Source of the DNA: Streptomyces litmocidini
GTDB taxonomy: Bacteria > Actinomycetota > Actinomycetes > Streptomycetales > Streptomycetaceae
Direction: 5' to 3'
DNA: 64,000 nt
NCBI RefSeq assembly: GCF_014649755.1
Contig: NZ_BMTQ01000006.1
Coordinates: 310,001-374,000 of the forward strand
In this document: positions 1 to 12,502 of the stretch, in pieces
Layout: each line of letters starts with the position of its first letter
How positions within the stretch are numbered: position 1 is the stretch's first letter
Notes under the pieces: generated by a model
The model's database searches: none
Seen by the model: the letters and a program-made list of their open reading frames with translations, nothing else
Told to the model about the DNA's origin: nothing
Program-made: the position numbers and the translations under genes

Positions 1-6
1 CGCGGG

Positions 7-1605
7 TCAGACCCCGGCCGGCTCCGGCTCGCGGGACTCCGCGGGGCGGATGTCGAGCAGCGGCAGGACCGACTCCAGGAGCTGGGCGGCCCGGACCTTG
101 CCGGTCGGGCTGTACGGGATGGCGTCGACGGGGACCACGTACGCCGGGAGGCACGGCACCCGGCGGGCGCAGGCCGCGCTGACCGCCCGGTAGCCGCTCT
201 CCTGGCGCTCGGGGGCGACCGGCGTGAAGGGCACGACGAGCGCCTCGCCGACCCCGGGGAGGCTGGTGCGCAGGACGGCCGTCTCCCGGACGCAGGGCAG
301 GTCCATCAGGTCGGCTTCGAGACCGAAGATGTTGACGTCGAGCGGCTTGCCCGCCTCGGCCTTGGCCACGCCGTCGTTGCGGCCGGTGAGTTCGAGCCGG
401 CCCGCCTCGTCGATGAGTCCGCTGTCACCGGTGAGCAGGAAGCGCTGCGTACGGCCGCCGTAGTCGAGGGTCATGAAGTCCGGTTCGCTCGTCGCGTAGC
501 TGTCCATCAGCTGGTAGCTGGCGATGGCGACCCGGCCCCGGCTGCCCTTGGGGAGCGGCTTGTTCTCGGGGTCGAGGACCACGACGGTGTTGCCGGGCAT
601 GGGGCGGCCGGAGCGGCAGGGGGCCACGTGCAGCTCCTCGGGACCGATCATGACGTTCACGCCGGTCTCGGTCGTGCCGTAGTAGAGGTGGAGCACCGGG
701 CCGAGCCGGTCCCAGGCGTTGTTGATGACCCACCGGTTGAGGTGCCGGCCGCCGGAGAGGACGAAGTGCAGGCGGGAGGTCTTGTGCAGGTGCTCGGAGT
801 TCGGGTGGGCGACGACCCGGGCCAGGACCGGCGGCACCATGAGGGTGGTGGAGACGCCCTCGTCCTGGATGATGCGGACGAGCTCCTCGGCGTCGTCGTG
901 GGGGCCGAGGACGACGGTGCCGCCCAGGGTGAGGAAGATGCGCGCCCAGCCCGGCCCGGAGGCGTGGTAGAGCGGCACCGTGACGAGGTGGACGTCCTCT
1001 TCGTCGAAGGCGTACTGGTCGACGAGGTCGGCGAAGCGGCGGGCCTCGAAGGAGGTGCGCCGGACGACCATCTTGGGAACGCCGCTGGTGCCGGAGGTGA
1101 AGGAGAAGGCTTCGAAGGGCTGCTCCACCGGCCGCGGTTCGCCGGGGGCCGACACGAGGAGGTCGGTGAAGCTGACGGAGACCGTCTGGCCGTCGGGCAG
1201 GCCCACGGGCTCGCTGTCGATGAATATGTCGAGTATGTCCCTGCCGCCCGGCCAGCCGCACTCCTCGACGAGGCTCCGGTGGGCCTGGGAGGTGATGACG
1301 ACGGTCGGCTCCAGCTGGTCGAGCGCGGCGCTCGTCGCGACGGGCCCGGCGGTGTAGTCGAGGCCGACGCAGGGGATGCCGAGGGAGCTGACGGCGGCCA
1401 TGGAGACCACCAGCTCCCAGCTGTTCTCGGCGAGGAAGACCGCGCGGGCGGGCCGGGTCTCGGGCAGCAGGTCCTGGATGGCGCAGGCCACCCGGCTGAC
1501 CTTGTCGGCGAAGCTCGCCCAGGTCACGCGGGTCTCGCCGTCGACGACGGCGACGCGCTGGGGCCAGCGGGCGGCGTGCTTGCGGATGTCCGCGATCTTG
1601 ATCAT
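7..1605 (-). CDS. Adenylate-forming acyl-CoA/AMP ligase (ANL superfamily)
   Basis: This 532-residue protein should activate a carboxylic acid as its acyl-adenylate, and probably transfer it to CoA or a carrier protein in the cytoplasm. The core motifs are intact: the P-loop TSGTSGVPK at about 170-178, YYGTTETG at about 308-315, the TGD motif near 392, the hinge region near R409, and the catalytic lysine in SPTGK near 503. Length is normal for the family. The start is an ATG with GGAGAG 7 nt upstream. It lies 34 bp downstream of the PLP decarboxylase on the same strand, so the two probably share a transcript. The substrate cannot be read from the sequence. The pairing suggests that the ligase loads a carboxylate made by, or parallel to, the decarboxylase. 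Confidence 0.88.
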   Translation of the reverse strand: MIKIADIRKHAARWPQRVAVVDGETRVTWASFADKVSRVACAIQDLLPETRPARAVFLAENSWELVVSMAAVSSLGIPCVGLDYTAGPVATSAALDQLEPTVVITSQAHRSLVEECGWPGGRDILDIFIDSEPVGLPDGQTVSVSFTDLLVSAPGEPRPVEQPFEAFSFTSGTSGVPKMVVRRTSFEARRFADLVDQYAFDEEDVHLVTVPLYHASGPGWARIFLTLGGTVVLGPHDDAEELVRIIQDEGVSTTLMVPPVLARVVAHPNSEHLHKTSRLHFVLSGGRHLNRWVINNAWDRLGPVLHLYYGTTETGVNVMIGPEELHVAPCRSGRPMPGNTVVVLDPENKPLPKGSRGRVAIASYQLMDSYATSEPDFMTLDYGGRTQRFLLTGDSGLIDEAGRLELTGRNDGVAKAEAGKPLDVNIFGLEADLMDLPCVRETAVLRTSLPGVGEALVVPFTPVAPERQESGYRAVSAACARRVPCLPAYVVPVDAIPYSPTGKVRAAQLLESVLPLLDIRPAESREPEPAGV

Positions 1606-1639
1606 GGAGGTGCTCTCCTCGAAGTCGGAGGGTGGCGGA

Positions 1640-3394
1640 TCAGCTGGTGGCGACGGCGGTCGCGGCGGCCGTGACGGTGGCCGCGGTGGTGCCGGCGGCC
1701 GACACGGCGGCGGCGGCGCCGGCGAGCTGCTGGGTGCTGAGTCGCTCGGCGCCGGCGAGCTGCTGGGGGCCGGGGCTCCCGGTGCGGAGCTGCTCGGTGC
1801 CGGGGCTCCCGGTGCGGAGGTTCTCGCCGGCCAGGCGCTCGACGGTCAGGTGGTCGGCGGTGGCCGGCACGGAGCCGGTGGCGGCGGCCCGGACGGCGAG
1901 TTCGCGGGCGGAGACGGTGGGGTTCCGCAGCGTGTAGATCTCGCAGCCGCTGGAACGCAGGGTGTCGATCTGACTGAGCGTCCGCTCGCAGAGCTTCTCG
2001 CCGGGCACCGTGATGGGGATGCCGGGCGGGTAGGCGATGATGAAGTGCTCGGAGGTGCCCGTGGCCAGGGCCGCGGAGGCGCTCCGGTAGGTGCGCTGGA
2101 TGGTGCGCAGGGCGTCGAGGAGCCGCAGCAGGGTCGCCTCGTCCACTCCGATGTGGATGTGGAAGAGGACCGCGTCGCCGCTCTCCCGGGCCACGTACAG
2201 CGCGTACTCGTCGAAGAGCATCCGGCGGAAGTCGGCCGCCGTGATGCCGAGGGCGCTGATGTCGACGAGGACCCGGGTGGGGTCGTCGCTGACGAGCTGC
2301 GCGGCGTCGGTGAGGTGGCCGTCGGGTCCGAGCGGGCGGTACGCGGAGAGCCTCGGGTCCGTGGCGAGCTCGACGCGCAGGGTGCGGGCGAGGCCGAGGG
2401 AGCGGCCGAGGAGCGACTCGCCCTCGGTCTCGGCCTGGAGCCGGGCCAGGTCCAGGCTGGCGAGGACGGGCCAGCTGGGCGAGGTGGTGTGGTGCTGGAA
2501 GAGTGCCTGCGCGGTGCGCTCCTGGGCCTCCCCGTCGCCGATGAGGTGCAGGTACGAGCCCTGGCGGAGCGCGGACATCGACTTGTGCGCGGAGTGGGTG
2601 ACGGCCACGTTCATGGCGAGGCGCGGGTCGGCGGCGCGGAGCCCCTCGACGGCGTGCAGCGCGGTGAGCGGGCGCAGCCGGGGGTGGAAGCGGTGCGCCG
2701 CGCCCCAGGCCTCGTCGACGAGGACGGAGACGGTGGGGTGGACGGCGGCGAGCTCGGCGAGGACGGTCGGCAGGTCGTACCGGACGCCGTCGTAGGAGAC
2801 GGCGGAGAGGACGACGGTGTCGAACGGCCGTCCCTCGGCCGCGGCGGCGCGGAACATCTCCAGGAGCCGGGGCAGGTCCGCGTACGTCCGGGGGCAGCCG
2901 TCGCAGCAGCGCTGCATGGGGGCGTACGCGACCTGGACGCCGAGCGAGTTGAGGGCGAAGTGCACCGACTGGTGGCAGGAGCGGTCCGCGAGGACGCGCG
3001 AGCCGGGCTGGGTCAGCGCGGTCAGGGCGACCCGGTTGGCGGTGCTGGTGCCGGCCGAGAGGAAGAAGGTGGCGTCGGCGCCGAAGCTGCGGGCCGCGAG
3101 GCGCTGGGCCTCGCGGAGCGGGCCCCGTGGCCGGAAGAAGGAGTCGAGCATCGTGCCGCTGTAGGACACGTCGGCCGCGAGCTGCGCGACGCCGAAGAGC
3201 GCCTCGTAGGTCTCCCGCATGTGGGAGTCGCGGATAGACCGGCCGTGCGAGAGCGGCAGCGCGTGGAACGTGGCGATGTCACGTCGGGCGACTGCGAGCA
3301 CGGCGTCAGCGAGGGGGGTCCTGCCGTCCGGGTAGGCCCCGGAACGAGCCGGCGGTGTCGCCGGCTCCGGAGTGGAGCTGGTGGATGCGGTCAT
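1640..3394 (-). CDS. Orn/Lys/Arg-family PLP-dependent decarboxylase
   Basis: This 584-residue fold-type I PLP enzyme belongs to the Orn/Lys/Arg decarboxylase family, which makes an amine from a basic amino acid. The cofactor lysine is K271 in the motif THSAHKSMS; DEAWG near 227 supplies the Asp that contacts the PLP nitrogen; the family's C-terminal YPPGIPI motif is present. The start is the ATG at 3394; an in-frame ATG 12 codons upstream has no better support. The last 60 residues are unusual: they are low-complexity and contain duplicated LRTGSPG and QQLAGA units, followed by an Ala/Thr-rich tail. The gene is upstream of the adenylating ligase, probably in one operon, and two palindromes lie just upstream. 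The exact amino-acid substrate is unknown. Confidence 0.88.
   Translation of the reverse strand: MTASTSSTPEPATPPARSGAYPDGRTPLADAVLAVARRDIATFHALPLSHGRSIRDSHMRETYEALFGVAQLAADVSYSGTMLDSFFRPRGPLREAQRLAARSFGADATFFLSAGTSTANRVALTALTQPGSRVLADRSCHQSVHFALNSLGVQVAYAPMQRCCDGCPRTYADLPRLLEMFRAAAAEGRPFDTVVLSAVSYDGVRYDLPTVLAELAAVHPTVSVLVDEAWGAAHRFHPRLRPLTALHAVEGLRAADPRLAMNVAVTHSAHKSMSALRQGSYLHLIGDGEAQERTAQALFQHHTTSPSWPVLASLDLARLQAETEGESLLGRSLGLARTLRVELATDPRLSAYRPLGPDGHLTDAAQLVSDDPTRVLVDISALGITAADFRRMLFDEYALYVARESGDAVLFHIHIGVDEATLLRLLDALRTIQRTYRSASAALATGTSEHFIIAYPPGIPITVPGEKLCERTLSQIDTLRSSGCEIYTLRNPTVSARELAVRAAATGSVPATADHLTVERLAGENLRTGSPGTEQLRTGSPGPQQLAGAERLSTQQLAGAAAAVSAAGTTAATVTAAATAVATS
1715..1819 (-). repeat. 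Tandem repeats in the decarboxylase C-terminal tail
   Basis: Two pairs of direct repeats sit inside the 3' end of the decarboxylase. A 20-bp unit occurs at 1715-1734 and 1748-1767 (33-bp period), and a 21-bp unit at 1769-1789 and 1799-1819 (30-bp period). Both periods are multiples of three, so the repeats encode repeated 10-11-residue blocks. They look like recent in-frame tandem duplications. Confidence 0.85.
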
Positions 3395-3411
3395 GGACCC
3401 ATGAAATAAAA

Positions 3412-3451
3412 ACCTTCGCGAAGGTATCAACTATCATCAGCGACGCTGATG
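3412..3451 (-). promoter_or_regulatory. Two perfect palindromes upstream of the decarboxylase operon
   Basis: ACCTTCGCGAAGGT (3412-3425) is a 14-bp perfect palindrome starting 18 bp upstream of the decarboxylase ATG. CATCAGCGACGCTGATG (3435-3451) is an 8-1-8 inverted repeat just beyond it. The interval between them is AT-rich for this genome. Two different dyads next to a promoter suggest binding sites for two regulators, or one operator plus a leader structure. The cognate regulator is not in the window. Confidence 0.5.
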
Positions 3452-3543
3452 GACCCCGCCGGGGGCTCCCCCTCCGACCTGCGCGAGCGCCGGGACGCCC
3501 ACCGATGCGGACCCCGGCGCTCCGGCGCCTCCCCGGCCCCCGT

Positions 3544-3915
3544 CTACTTCACGAGGGTCTCGAAACCGGCCCGGTCGCAGGAGGACACGACGCGCCCCTC
3601 GGCCCTCACATCGGCGCCCGTGACCGCGGCGACGGTGTCGTCGAGGACGCGGGCGCTGTCCTCGTCGTGCCCCTTCGAGTCGAGCACCCGGGCGGCGGAG
3701 ACCACGGTCGGGGCGAGCGCCCCGGCACCTCCGTCCGCGGGGCCGCCGGGCTTCTTCGGGAAGGCGTCCACGGAGTTCCGCGCCTCCTGCCAGGTGCCCA
3801 GCCTGGTGCAGTAGTCCTGCCAGTACGCCCTCACCTCGTCGGCGTCGGACGACGAACAGCCGCCCAGCAGGACCGCGGCGACCACCGCGGTCAGCGCCCG
3901 GTTCCCCTTCCGCAC
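3544..3915 (-). CDS. Putative lipoprotein
   Basis: This is a 123-residue exported protein of unknown function. The N terminus has Lys/Arg, then a short hydrophobic stretch ending in LLGGC, a good lipobox, with the acceptor cysteine near residue 20, followed by Ser/Asp. The rest is hydrophilic, with two further cysteines (in YWQDYC and SSCDRAG) that could form a disulfide. The start is a GTG at 3915; the longer upstream reading frame is antisense to other genes. It follows the DUF1272 gene by 10 bp and may be co-transcribed with it. No catalytic motif is visible. Confidence 0.8.
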   Translation of the reverse strand: MRKGNRALTAVVAAVLLGGCSSSDADEVRAYWQDYCTRLGTWQEARNSVDAFPKKPGGPADGGAGALAPTVVSAARVLDSKGHDEDSARVLDDTVAAVTGADVRAEGRVVSSCDRAGFETLVK

Positions 3916-3925
3916 GTCCCGCCCC

Positions 3926-4108
3926 CTAGCCACGGACGCGCCGCGGACGCGCCACCAGTTCGCCGCCGCAGTTGGGGCAGACGTCGTGCATGGCGTCGGC
4001 GCACGGCACGCAGAAGCTGCACTCGAACGAGCAGATCCGGGCGGGCCCGTCCGGCGCCAGCGCCTCGACCTCACAACGCTCGCACCGTTCGCGCATCTCC
4101 AGGGCCAT
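3926..4108 (-). CDS. DUF1272 family zinc-ribbon-like protein
   Basis: This 60-residue protein matches the DUF1272 pattern. It has eight cysteines, arranged as CERC near the N terminus, CSFECSFC and CADAMHDVC in the middle and CPNCGGEL near the end. They could bind two zinc ions in rubredoxin/zinc-ribbon-like knuckles. The function is unknown in the family. The start ATG is preceded by GGGGAG at good spacing. The putative lipoprotein follows 10 bp downstream. Confidence 0.85.
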   Translation of the reverse strand: MALEMRERCERCEVEALAPDGPARICSFECSFCVPCADAMHDVCPNCGGELVARPRRVRG

Positions 4109-4340
4109 GACCGGCTCCCCCTCCTCGTACGACTGACGACCCCTCCATGATCGGCACCGGCCCGGCCCCCCTCAACAGCCGGGCGGCCAAAGACCGACGG
4201 GATCGGGACGGCGACGGCCACGGACCCGGTCGGTCCCCCGGCGCCCGTCCGCCGGCATCGACACCCCGGCACCGGCGCCCCGGCGGACCGGCCGGCGGGA
4301 TCCACCGCGCGACCGCCCGGAGCGGCACCGGGCCCGAGGC

Positions 4341-4358
4341 GATCACGTGGACGTGATC
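4341..4358. promoter_or_regulatory. 8-2-8 inverted repeat in the dehydratase-DUF1272 gap
   Basis: GATCACGT-GG-ACGTGATC is a perfect dyad 36 bp past the dehydratase stop codon, in a 286-bp gap. The 2-nt loop and lack of a T tract make it a better protein-binding site than a terminator. It lies about 230 bp upstream of the DUF1272 start. The rest of the gap shows no gene. Confidence 0.35.
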
Positions 4359-4394
4359 CGTCCGTTCCTCGACGCCCCCGTCGGCCCCGCGGGA

Positions 4395-5372
4395 TCAGCG
4401 CAGTCCGAAGCGTTCGGCCCAGGCGGTCACATCGGCGGTCGTGGCGTTGCCCCCGCAGACCACCAGACCCAGCCTGGCGCCCTCGCCGACGCGCTCCAGC
4501 ACCTGGCGTGCCGCGGGCAGCAGACAGCCGGCGGCGGGCTCGGCCCAGAGCTTCGCGTGCTCCGCCAGGTCGAGGGTGCCCCGCACGGCCTCGGCGTCGG
4601 TCACCGTGAGCACGTCGGCGACCAGCGTCGAGACGTGCTCGTAGGTGAGCCGCGAGGCGCTGGGGGCGCTCAGGGTCGAGACGATCGAGGACAGTTCGAC
4701 CGGCGTCGGCCCACCGGAGGCCAGGGCCGCCGACATCGCCCGCGCCCCTTCGGTCTCCACGCCCCAGATCCGCACCCCCGGACGGCGCGCGTGCAGCGCC
4801 GCGGCGACCCCGGAGACCAGTCCCCCGCCGCCGATGCTGACGAGCACGTCGGTGAGCTCCCCGGCGTCCTCCGCGAACTCCAGGCCGACGGTGCCCTGGG
4901 CGGCGATGACGACGGGGTCGTCGAAGGGGTGGACCAGGGTGAGCCCCTGCTCCCGGACTTCGTCCACCAGGGCGAACGCGTCGTCCATGGAGTCGGCGAG
5001 GATGACGTTCGCCCCGGCGGCACCGGCACGGTCCACGGCGCGGGCGGGCGCGGAGCGCGGCATGACGACGGTCGCCTTGACGCCCAGCGCCCCGGCCATG
5101 ACCGCCACGGCGATGCCGTGGTTGCCGCCGCTCACCGCCACCACCCCGGCGGCCCGTTCGGCCTCGCCGAGCGTGAGGAGCTTCGCCGTCGCGCCGCGCG
5201 CCTTGAAGGAGCCGGTGCGCTGCAGCAGTTCCAGCTTCGCGGTGACCGGTGCGCCCAGGAGGGCGGACAGCCCGGGGCTCGGCACCGTCGGGGTCCGCAC
5301 GACGTGCTCGGCGATCCGCTCGGCCGCCGCTTCCACGTCCTCGACAGTGATCAGCACCTGCGCCTCCGTCAC
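4395..5372 (-). CDS. Threonine/serine dehydratase-like PLP enzyme
   Basis: This 325-residue fold-type II PLP enzyme belongs to the serine/threonine dehydratase group, which deaminates a hydroxy-amino acid to a 2-oxo acid. The PLP lysine is in RTGSFKARGA near residue 56; the phosphate-binding glycine loop is SIGGGG. The substrate loop is SGGNHG, where the common form is SAGNH. There is no C-terminal ACT domain, so it resembles catabolic rather than feedback-regulated biosynthetic enzymes. The start is a GTG with no strong ribosome-binding site. It lies downstream of an EamA exporter on the same strand, which suggests a shared role in handling Thr/Ser or an analogue. Confidence 0.85.
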   Translation of the reverse strand: MTEAQVLITVEDVEAAAERIAEHVVRTPTVPSPGLSALLGAPVTAKLELLQRTGSFKARGATAKLLTLGEAERAAGVVAVSGGNHGIAVAVMAGALGVKATVVMPRSAPARAVDRAGAAGANVILADSMDDAFALVDEVREQGLTLVHPFDDPVVIAAQGTVGLEFAEDAGELTDVLVSIGGGGLVSGVAAALHARRPGVRIWGVETEGARAMSAALASGGPTPVELSSIVSTLSAPSASRLTYEHVSTLVADVLTVTDAEAVRGTLDLAEHAKLWAEPAAGCLLPAARQVLERVGEGARLGLVVCGGNATTADVTAWAERFGLR

Positions 5373-5444
5373 ACGATCCGGGCCGCGGTGACCGGGATCC
5401 GTGTCGCGCGGGGTCGTCGGCCACGGGGCCCGACGCCCTCGTGC

Positions 5445-5474
5445 GGTGATCGACCGGGCGGCAGTTCGATCACC
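5445..5474 (-). terminator. 9-bp stem hairpin directly after the EamA stop codon
   Basis: GGTGATCGA (5445-5453) and TCGATCACC (5466-5474) form a perfect 9-bp stem with a 12-nt loop, abutting the exporter stop codon. It may terminate or attenuate transcription between the exporter and the dehydratase. It could also be an operator upstream of the dehydratase. There is no T tract. Confidence 0.4.
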
Positions 5475-6470
5475 CTACGCCGCCCCCGCCCCGTCCCGCG
5501 AGGCCCCGTCCGCTCCCACCGGCCCGCGGGCCTCCCGTCGGGCCCGCCGGGACTGCGTACGGACCGCGCCCATGCTCGCCGCGACGACGAGGGCGATCGC
5601 GAGGGCGTCGGTGCCGGACAGCGCCTGGTCGAGGACGAGGAAGCCGGCCGTCGCGGCGATGGCCGGTTCCAGGCTCATCAGGATCGCGAAGGTGGGCGCG
5701 GGCAGCCGGCGCAGCGCGAGGAGTTCCAGGGTGTACGGGAGGACCGAGGACATCAGCGCGACGACGAGGCCCAGGCCGATCGTCGACGGCACGAGGAGCC
5801 CGCCGCCCGCCTCCGTGATGCCGAACGGCAGGCTGAGGACGGCGCCGAAGGCCATGGCCAGCGCGAGCCCGTCGGCCTGCGGGAAGCGGCGTCCCGTACG
5901 CGCGCTGAAGACGATGTACGTGGCCCACATGGCGCCCGCCGCGAGCGCGAAGGCCGCGCCGAGCGGGTCGAGGCGGTCGAAGCCGCCGCCGCCGAGGAGG
6001 ACGACGCCGCCGAGGGCGAGCCCCGCCCACAGGAGGTTCACCAGCCGGCGGGAGGCGGCCACGGAGAGGATCAGCGGGCCGAGGACCTCCAGGGTCACGG
6101 CGGCGCCCAGGGGGATCCGGTCGGCGGCTTGGTAGAAGAGGATGTTCATGCCGGCCATGGCGGTGCCGAAGGCGACGACCGTCCCCCAGTCGGCGCGGCC
6201 GTAGCCGCGGACCCTGGGCCGGCAGGCGATCAGCAGGACGGCGGCGGCGAGCACGAGCCGCAGGGTGACGACGCCGAGGGCGCCCGCGCGGGGCATGAGC
6301 AGGACGGCGACGGCGGAGCCGAACTGCACGGACAGCCCGCCGGCGACGACGAGCGCGACGGGCCCGAGCCGGCGCCCGGCCGCGGACCGGGGCGCCTCCG
6401 CCCCGGCCGCCGCGGGCGGCGCCGCCGGGGCCACCTCCTTGACGGGACCGTCCACCGAAGACTCCTTCAC
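5475..6470 (-). CDS. EamA/DMT-family exporter (RhtA-like)
   Basis: This 331-residue membrane protein has about ten hydrophobic segments arranged as two EamA repeats, after a 40-residue Ala/Pro-rich cytoplasmic N terminus. The segments around GTAMAGMNILFYQAADRIPLG and LMSSVLPYTLELLALRRLPAP resemble RhtA/YbiF-type threonine/homoserine exporters. This is inference from pattern, not a confirmed substrate. It is divergent from a LysR gene (143-bp gap), the classic layout for a LysR-controlled exporter, and upstream of a Thr/Ser dehydratase on the same strand. Confidence 0.85.
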   Translation of the reverse strand: MKESSVDGPVKEVAPAAPPAAAGAEAPRSAAGRRLGPVALVVAGGLSVQFGSAVAVLLMPRAGALGVVTLRLVLAAAVLLIACRPRVRGYGRADWGTVVAFGTAMAGMNILFYQAADRIPLGAAVTLEVLGPLILSVAASRRLVNLLWAGLALGGVVLLGGGGFDRLDPLGAAFALAAGAMWATYIVFSARTGRRFPQADGLALAMAFGAVLSLPFGITEAGGGLLVPSTIGLGLVVALMSSVLPYTLELLALRRLPAPTFAILMSLEPAIAATAGFLVLDQALSGTDALAIALVVAASMGAVRTQSRRARREARGPVGADGASRDGAGAA

Positions 6471-6613
6471 CCACGCGCCAGTCCATCCGACTGAACCATC
6501 AGTACAGAATAGTGCACCCTCCGTCCGGCCGGGGGCCGGAACACCCTTCCCACGCTAAGAGCCCACGCGCCGCACCGGAAATGCCGATTGCGCTGCGGTT
6601 ATGCTCCGGACGC

Positions 6614-7471
6614 ATGAGCATCGAGCTGCGCCACCTCCGCTGCTTCCTCGCCATCGCCGAAGAGTCCAGCCTCACCAGGGCGGCCGCCCGGCTCCACCTC
6701 ACCCAGCCCGCCGTCTCCCGCACGCTCGCCGCCCTGGAGCAGCACCTCGGCGCCCGGCTCGTCGACCGCTCCACCCACCACCTCGCGCTCACCGCCGAAG
6801 GCCGCGCGTTCCAGGACCGGGCGGCCGCCGCGCTCGCCGCCTTCGAGGCCGCCGTCGACCCCGCGCGGCTGCGCCACCGCCCGCTCCGCCTCGGGCACGC
6901 CTGGTCGGCCTTCGGCCCGTACACCACTCCCCTGCTCCGGCGCTGGCAGCGCGCCCACCCCGAGACCCCGCTCGAACTCCTCCGCATCGACGACCGCACC
7001 GCCGGCCTCGCCCGGGGCGAGGTCGACGCGGCGCTGCTGCGCGGGGCCGTGGAGGCGCCCGGCCTGGTCACGGCGGAGCTGACGACCGAGGAGCGGGTGG
7101 CCGCGCTGCCCGCCGACCACCCGCTCGCGGACCGTCCCTCCCTCGCGCTCACCGACCTGACGGGCGAGACGGTCGTCCTCAACACCGTCTCGGGAGCGAC
7201 CACCCTCGCGCTCTGGCCCCCCGCGGCCCGCCCGACGGCCACCCTCACCGTCGCCAACACCGACGACTGGCTCACGGCGATCGCCGCCGGCCGGGGCATC
7301 GGCGTCTCCTCCGCCTCCACGGCGGCCCTCCACCCCCATCCGGGCGTCACCTACCGCCCGCTCCCCGGCACACCCCCGCTCCCGGTGCTCCTCGCCTGGC
7401 GGGACGCCTTCCCGCACCCGGCGACGGAGGCGCTGGTGGCGATGGCCCGGGAGATCGTCAGCGGGAGGTGA
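6614..7471 (+). CDS. LysR-family transcriptional regulator
   Basis: This 285-residue regulator has the standard LysR layout. The N-terminal winged HTH (about residues 2-60) reads MSIELRHLRCFLAIAEESS, followed by LTQPAVSRTLAALEQHLGARLVDR; the effector-binding domain follows from about residue 85. The ATG at 6614 is chosen because it begins exactly at the conserved HTH start; the upstream reading frame has no family similarity. It is divergent from the EamA exporter, which is probably its target. Its 3' end overlaps the convergent DUF2199 gene by 14 bp. Confidence 0.92.
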   Translation: MSIELRHLRCFLAIAEESSLTRAAARLHLTQPAVSRTLAALEQHLGARLVDRSTHHLALTAEGRAFQDRAAAALAAFEAAVDPARLRHRPLRLGHAWSAFGPYTTPLLRRWQRAHPETPLELLRIDDRTAGLARGEVDAALLRGAVEAPGLVTAELTTEERVAALPADHPLADRPSLALTDLTGETVVLNTVSGATTLALWPPAARPTATLTVANTDDWLTAIAAGRGIGVSSASTAALHPHPGVTYRPLPGTPPLPVLLAWRDAFPHPATEALVAMAREIVSGR

Positions 7472-8390
7472 CGGCTGCGGCGTCCCGCCGGAGGGAGCGC
7501 CAGACGTGCAGCGCCCAGGCGTGCTGCTCCGGCTGCTCGTACGAGCAGAACAGTCCGGCCGCCGAACCGTCCGGCTCGACCGCGTACGCGGTGAGCTCGT
7601 GGCGCGTCCGCCCCGTGTCCCGCGGAGTGGACCAGAAGGCGTACCGCACCCCGCCGTCCGGCAGACGCTCGGTGTGGTCCTGCCCCTCCGGCACCGCGGG
7701 GGCCCCTTCGAGGAGCGCGGCCAGGAAGTCCTCGGCGGCACGGCCCGGCACGGTGTCCCGGAAGAGCCCCACGGCCACGCCGCGGTCCTGTGCCGCGAAC
7801 TGGTCGGCCCCGTTCTCGAACCGCGCGGAGAACCCGGCGGTGCGCTCCACCGACCACCCCTCGTCGAGATCGGTCCGCACGGCGACGGGCAGGGGGTGCG
7901 GGAAACGGGCGAGGACGTCGTCCCGGTCCCAGGTCTCTCCCAGGAGACGTACGGCCTCCGGTCCGTGCCCCTCCGCCAGGTACGGAAGCTCCTCCGGGTC
8001 GGAGATCCGCCCGGTGAACTCCGCCCCGAGCATCGCCTCGCCCCACGGTCGTACGGCGTTGGCGAGCCGGCCGCGCACGACGAGCTCGGGATAGGCGACC
8101 TCGTCGTCCCAGACCTCGGCGGCACGCCGGAAGGTCTCCTCGTCGACCTCCATCCAGGCCCCGAGGACGAGTTCGGTGTCCCCGGTCAGCCGCACCGGCA
8201 CCAGACACCGCACGAAGAACCCGGCCCCGTCGAGGGCGAGGAGCGCGCCCGGCCCGGGAGACCGCCGCGCCTCCTCGGGCAGTTCGAGGGCGACGTCCGG
8301 CAGCCCGAAGCGAACGTCGACGCGGCGCTCGTCGGCGAGGGCGTCACCACAGCAGGAACAGGTGGTGGGGGCGGGGTCGGAAGCACTCAT
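7458..8390 (-). CDS. DUF2199 domain protein
   Basis: This 310-residue protein begins with a CSCCG cysteine knuckle, followed by the acidic, Trp-containing region typical of DUF2199 (about residues 10-160). The second half is less conserved and includes YAFWSTPRDTGRTRHELTAY. The family has no established function. No signal peptide or membrane segment is seen. Its 3' end overlaps the convergent LysR gene by 14 bp, so the two transcripts would be antisense there. Confidence 0.8.
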   Translation of the reverse strand: MSASDPAPTTCSCCGDALADERRVDVRFGLPDVALELPEEARRSPGPGALLALDGAGFFVRCLVPVRLTGDTELVLGAWMEVDEETFRRAAEVWDDEVAYPELVVRGRLANAVRPWGEAMLGAEFTGRISDPEELPYLAEGHGPEAVRLLGETWDRDDVLARFPHPLPVAVRTDLDEGWSVERTAGFSARFENGADQFAAQDRGVAVGLFRDTVPGRAAEDFLAALLEGAPAVPEGQDHTERLPDGGVRYAFWSTPRDTGRTRHELTAYAVEPDGSAAGLFCSYEQPEQHAWALHVWRSLRRDAAAVTSR

Positions 8391-8479
8391 TCCCGCACCC
8401 TACGCAGGCCGGGCGCGCCCCTGCGCGGCGGCGTCGGCGAAGGCAGCGGAGGCAGGTCCGCCGGGCCGGACCGGGCCGG

Positions 8480-12466
<3,987 letters not shown>

Positions 12467-12502
12467 CCTTTACGCCATCGAGAGGCTCCGGCCTTCTCGC
12501 CG

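Noticed and set aside
4341-4358. The dyad as a Rho-independent terminator
   Set aside because: Two-nucleotide loop and no T tract; an operator is more likely, though unproven.
3544-5424. A 626-codon frame joining the lipoprotein to upstream sequence
   Set aside because: The upstream part is antisense or shadow of the DUF1272 and dehydratase genes. The lipobox fixes the real start near 3915.
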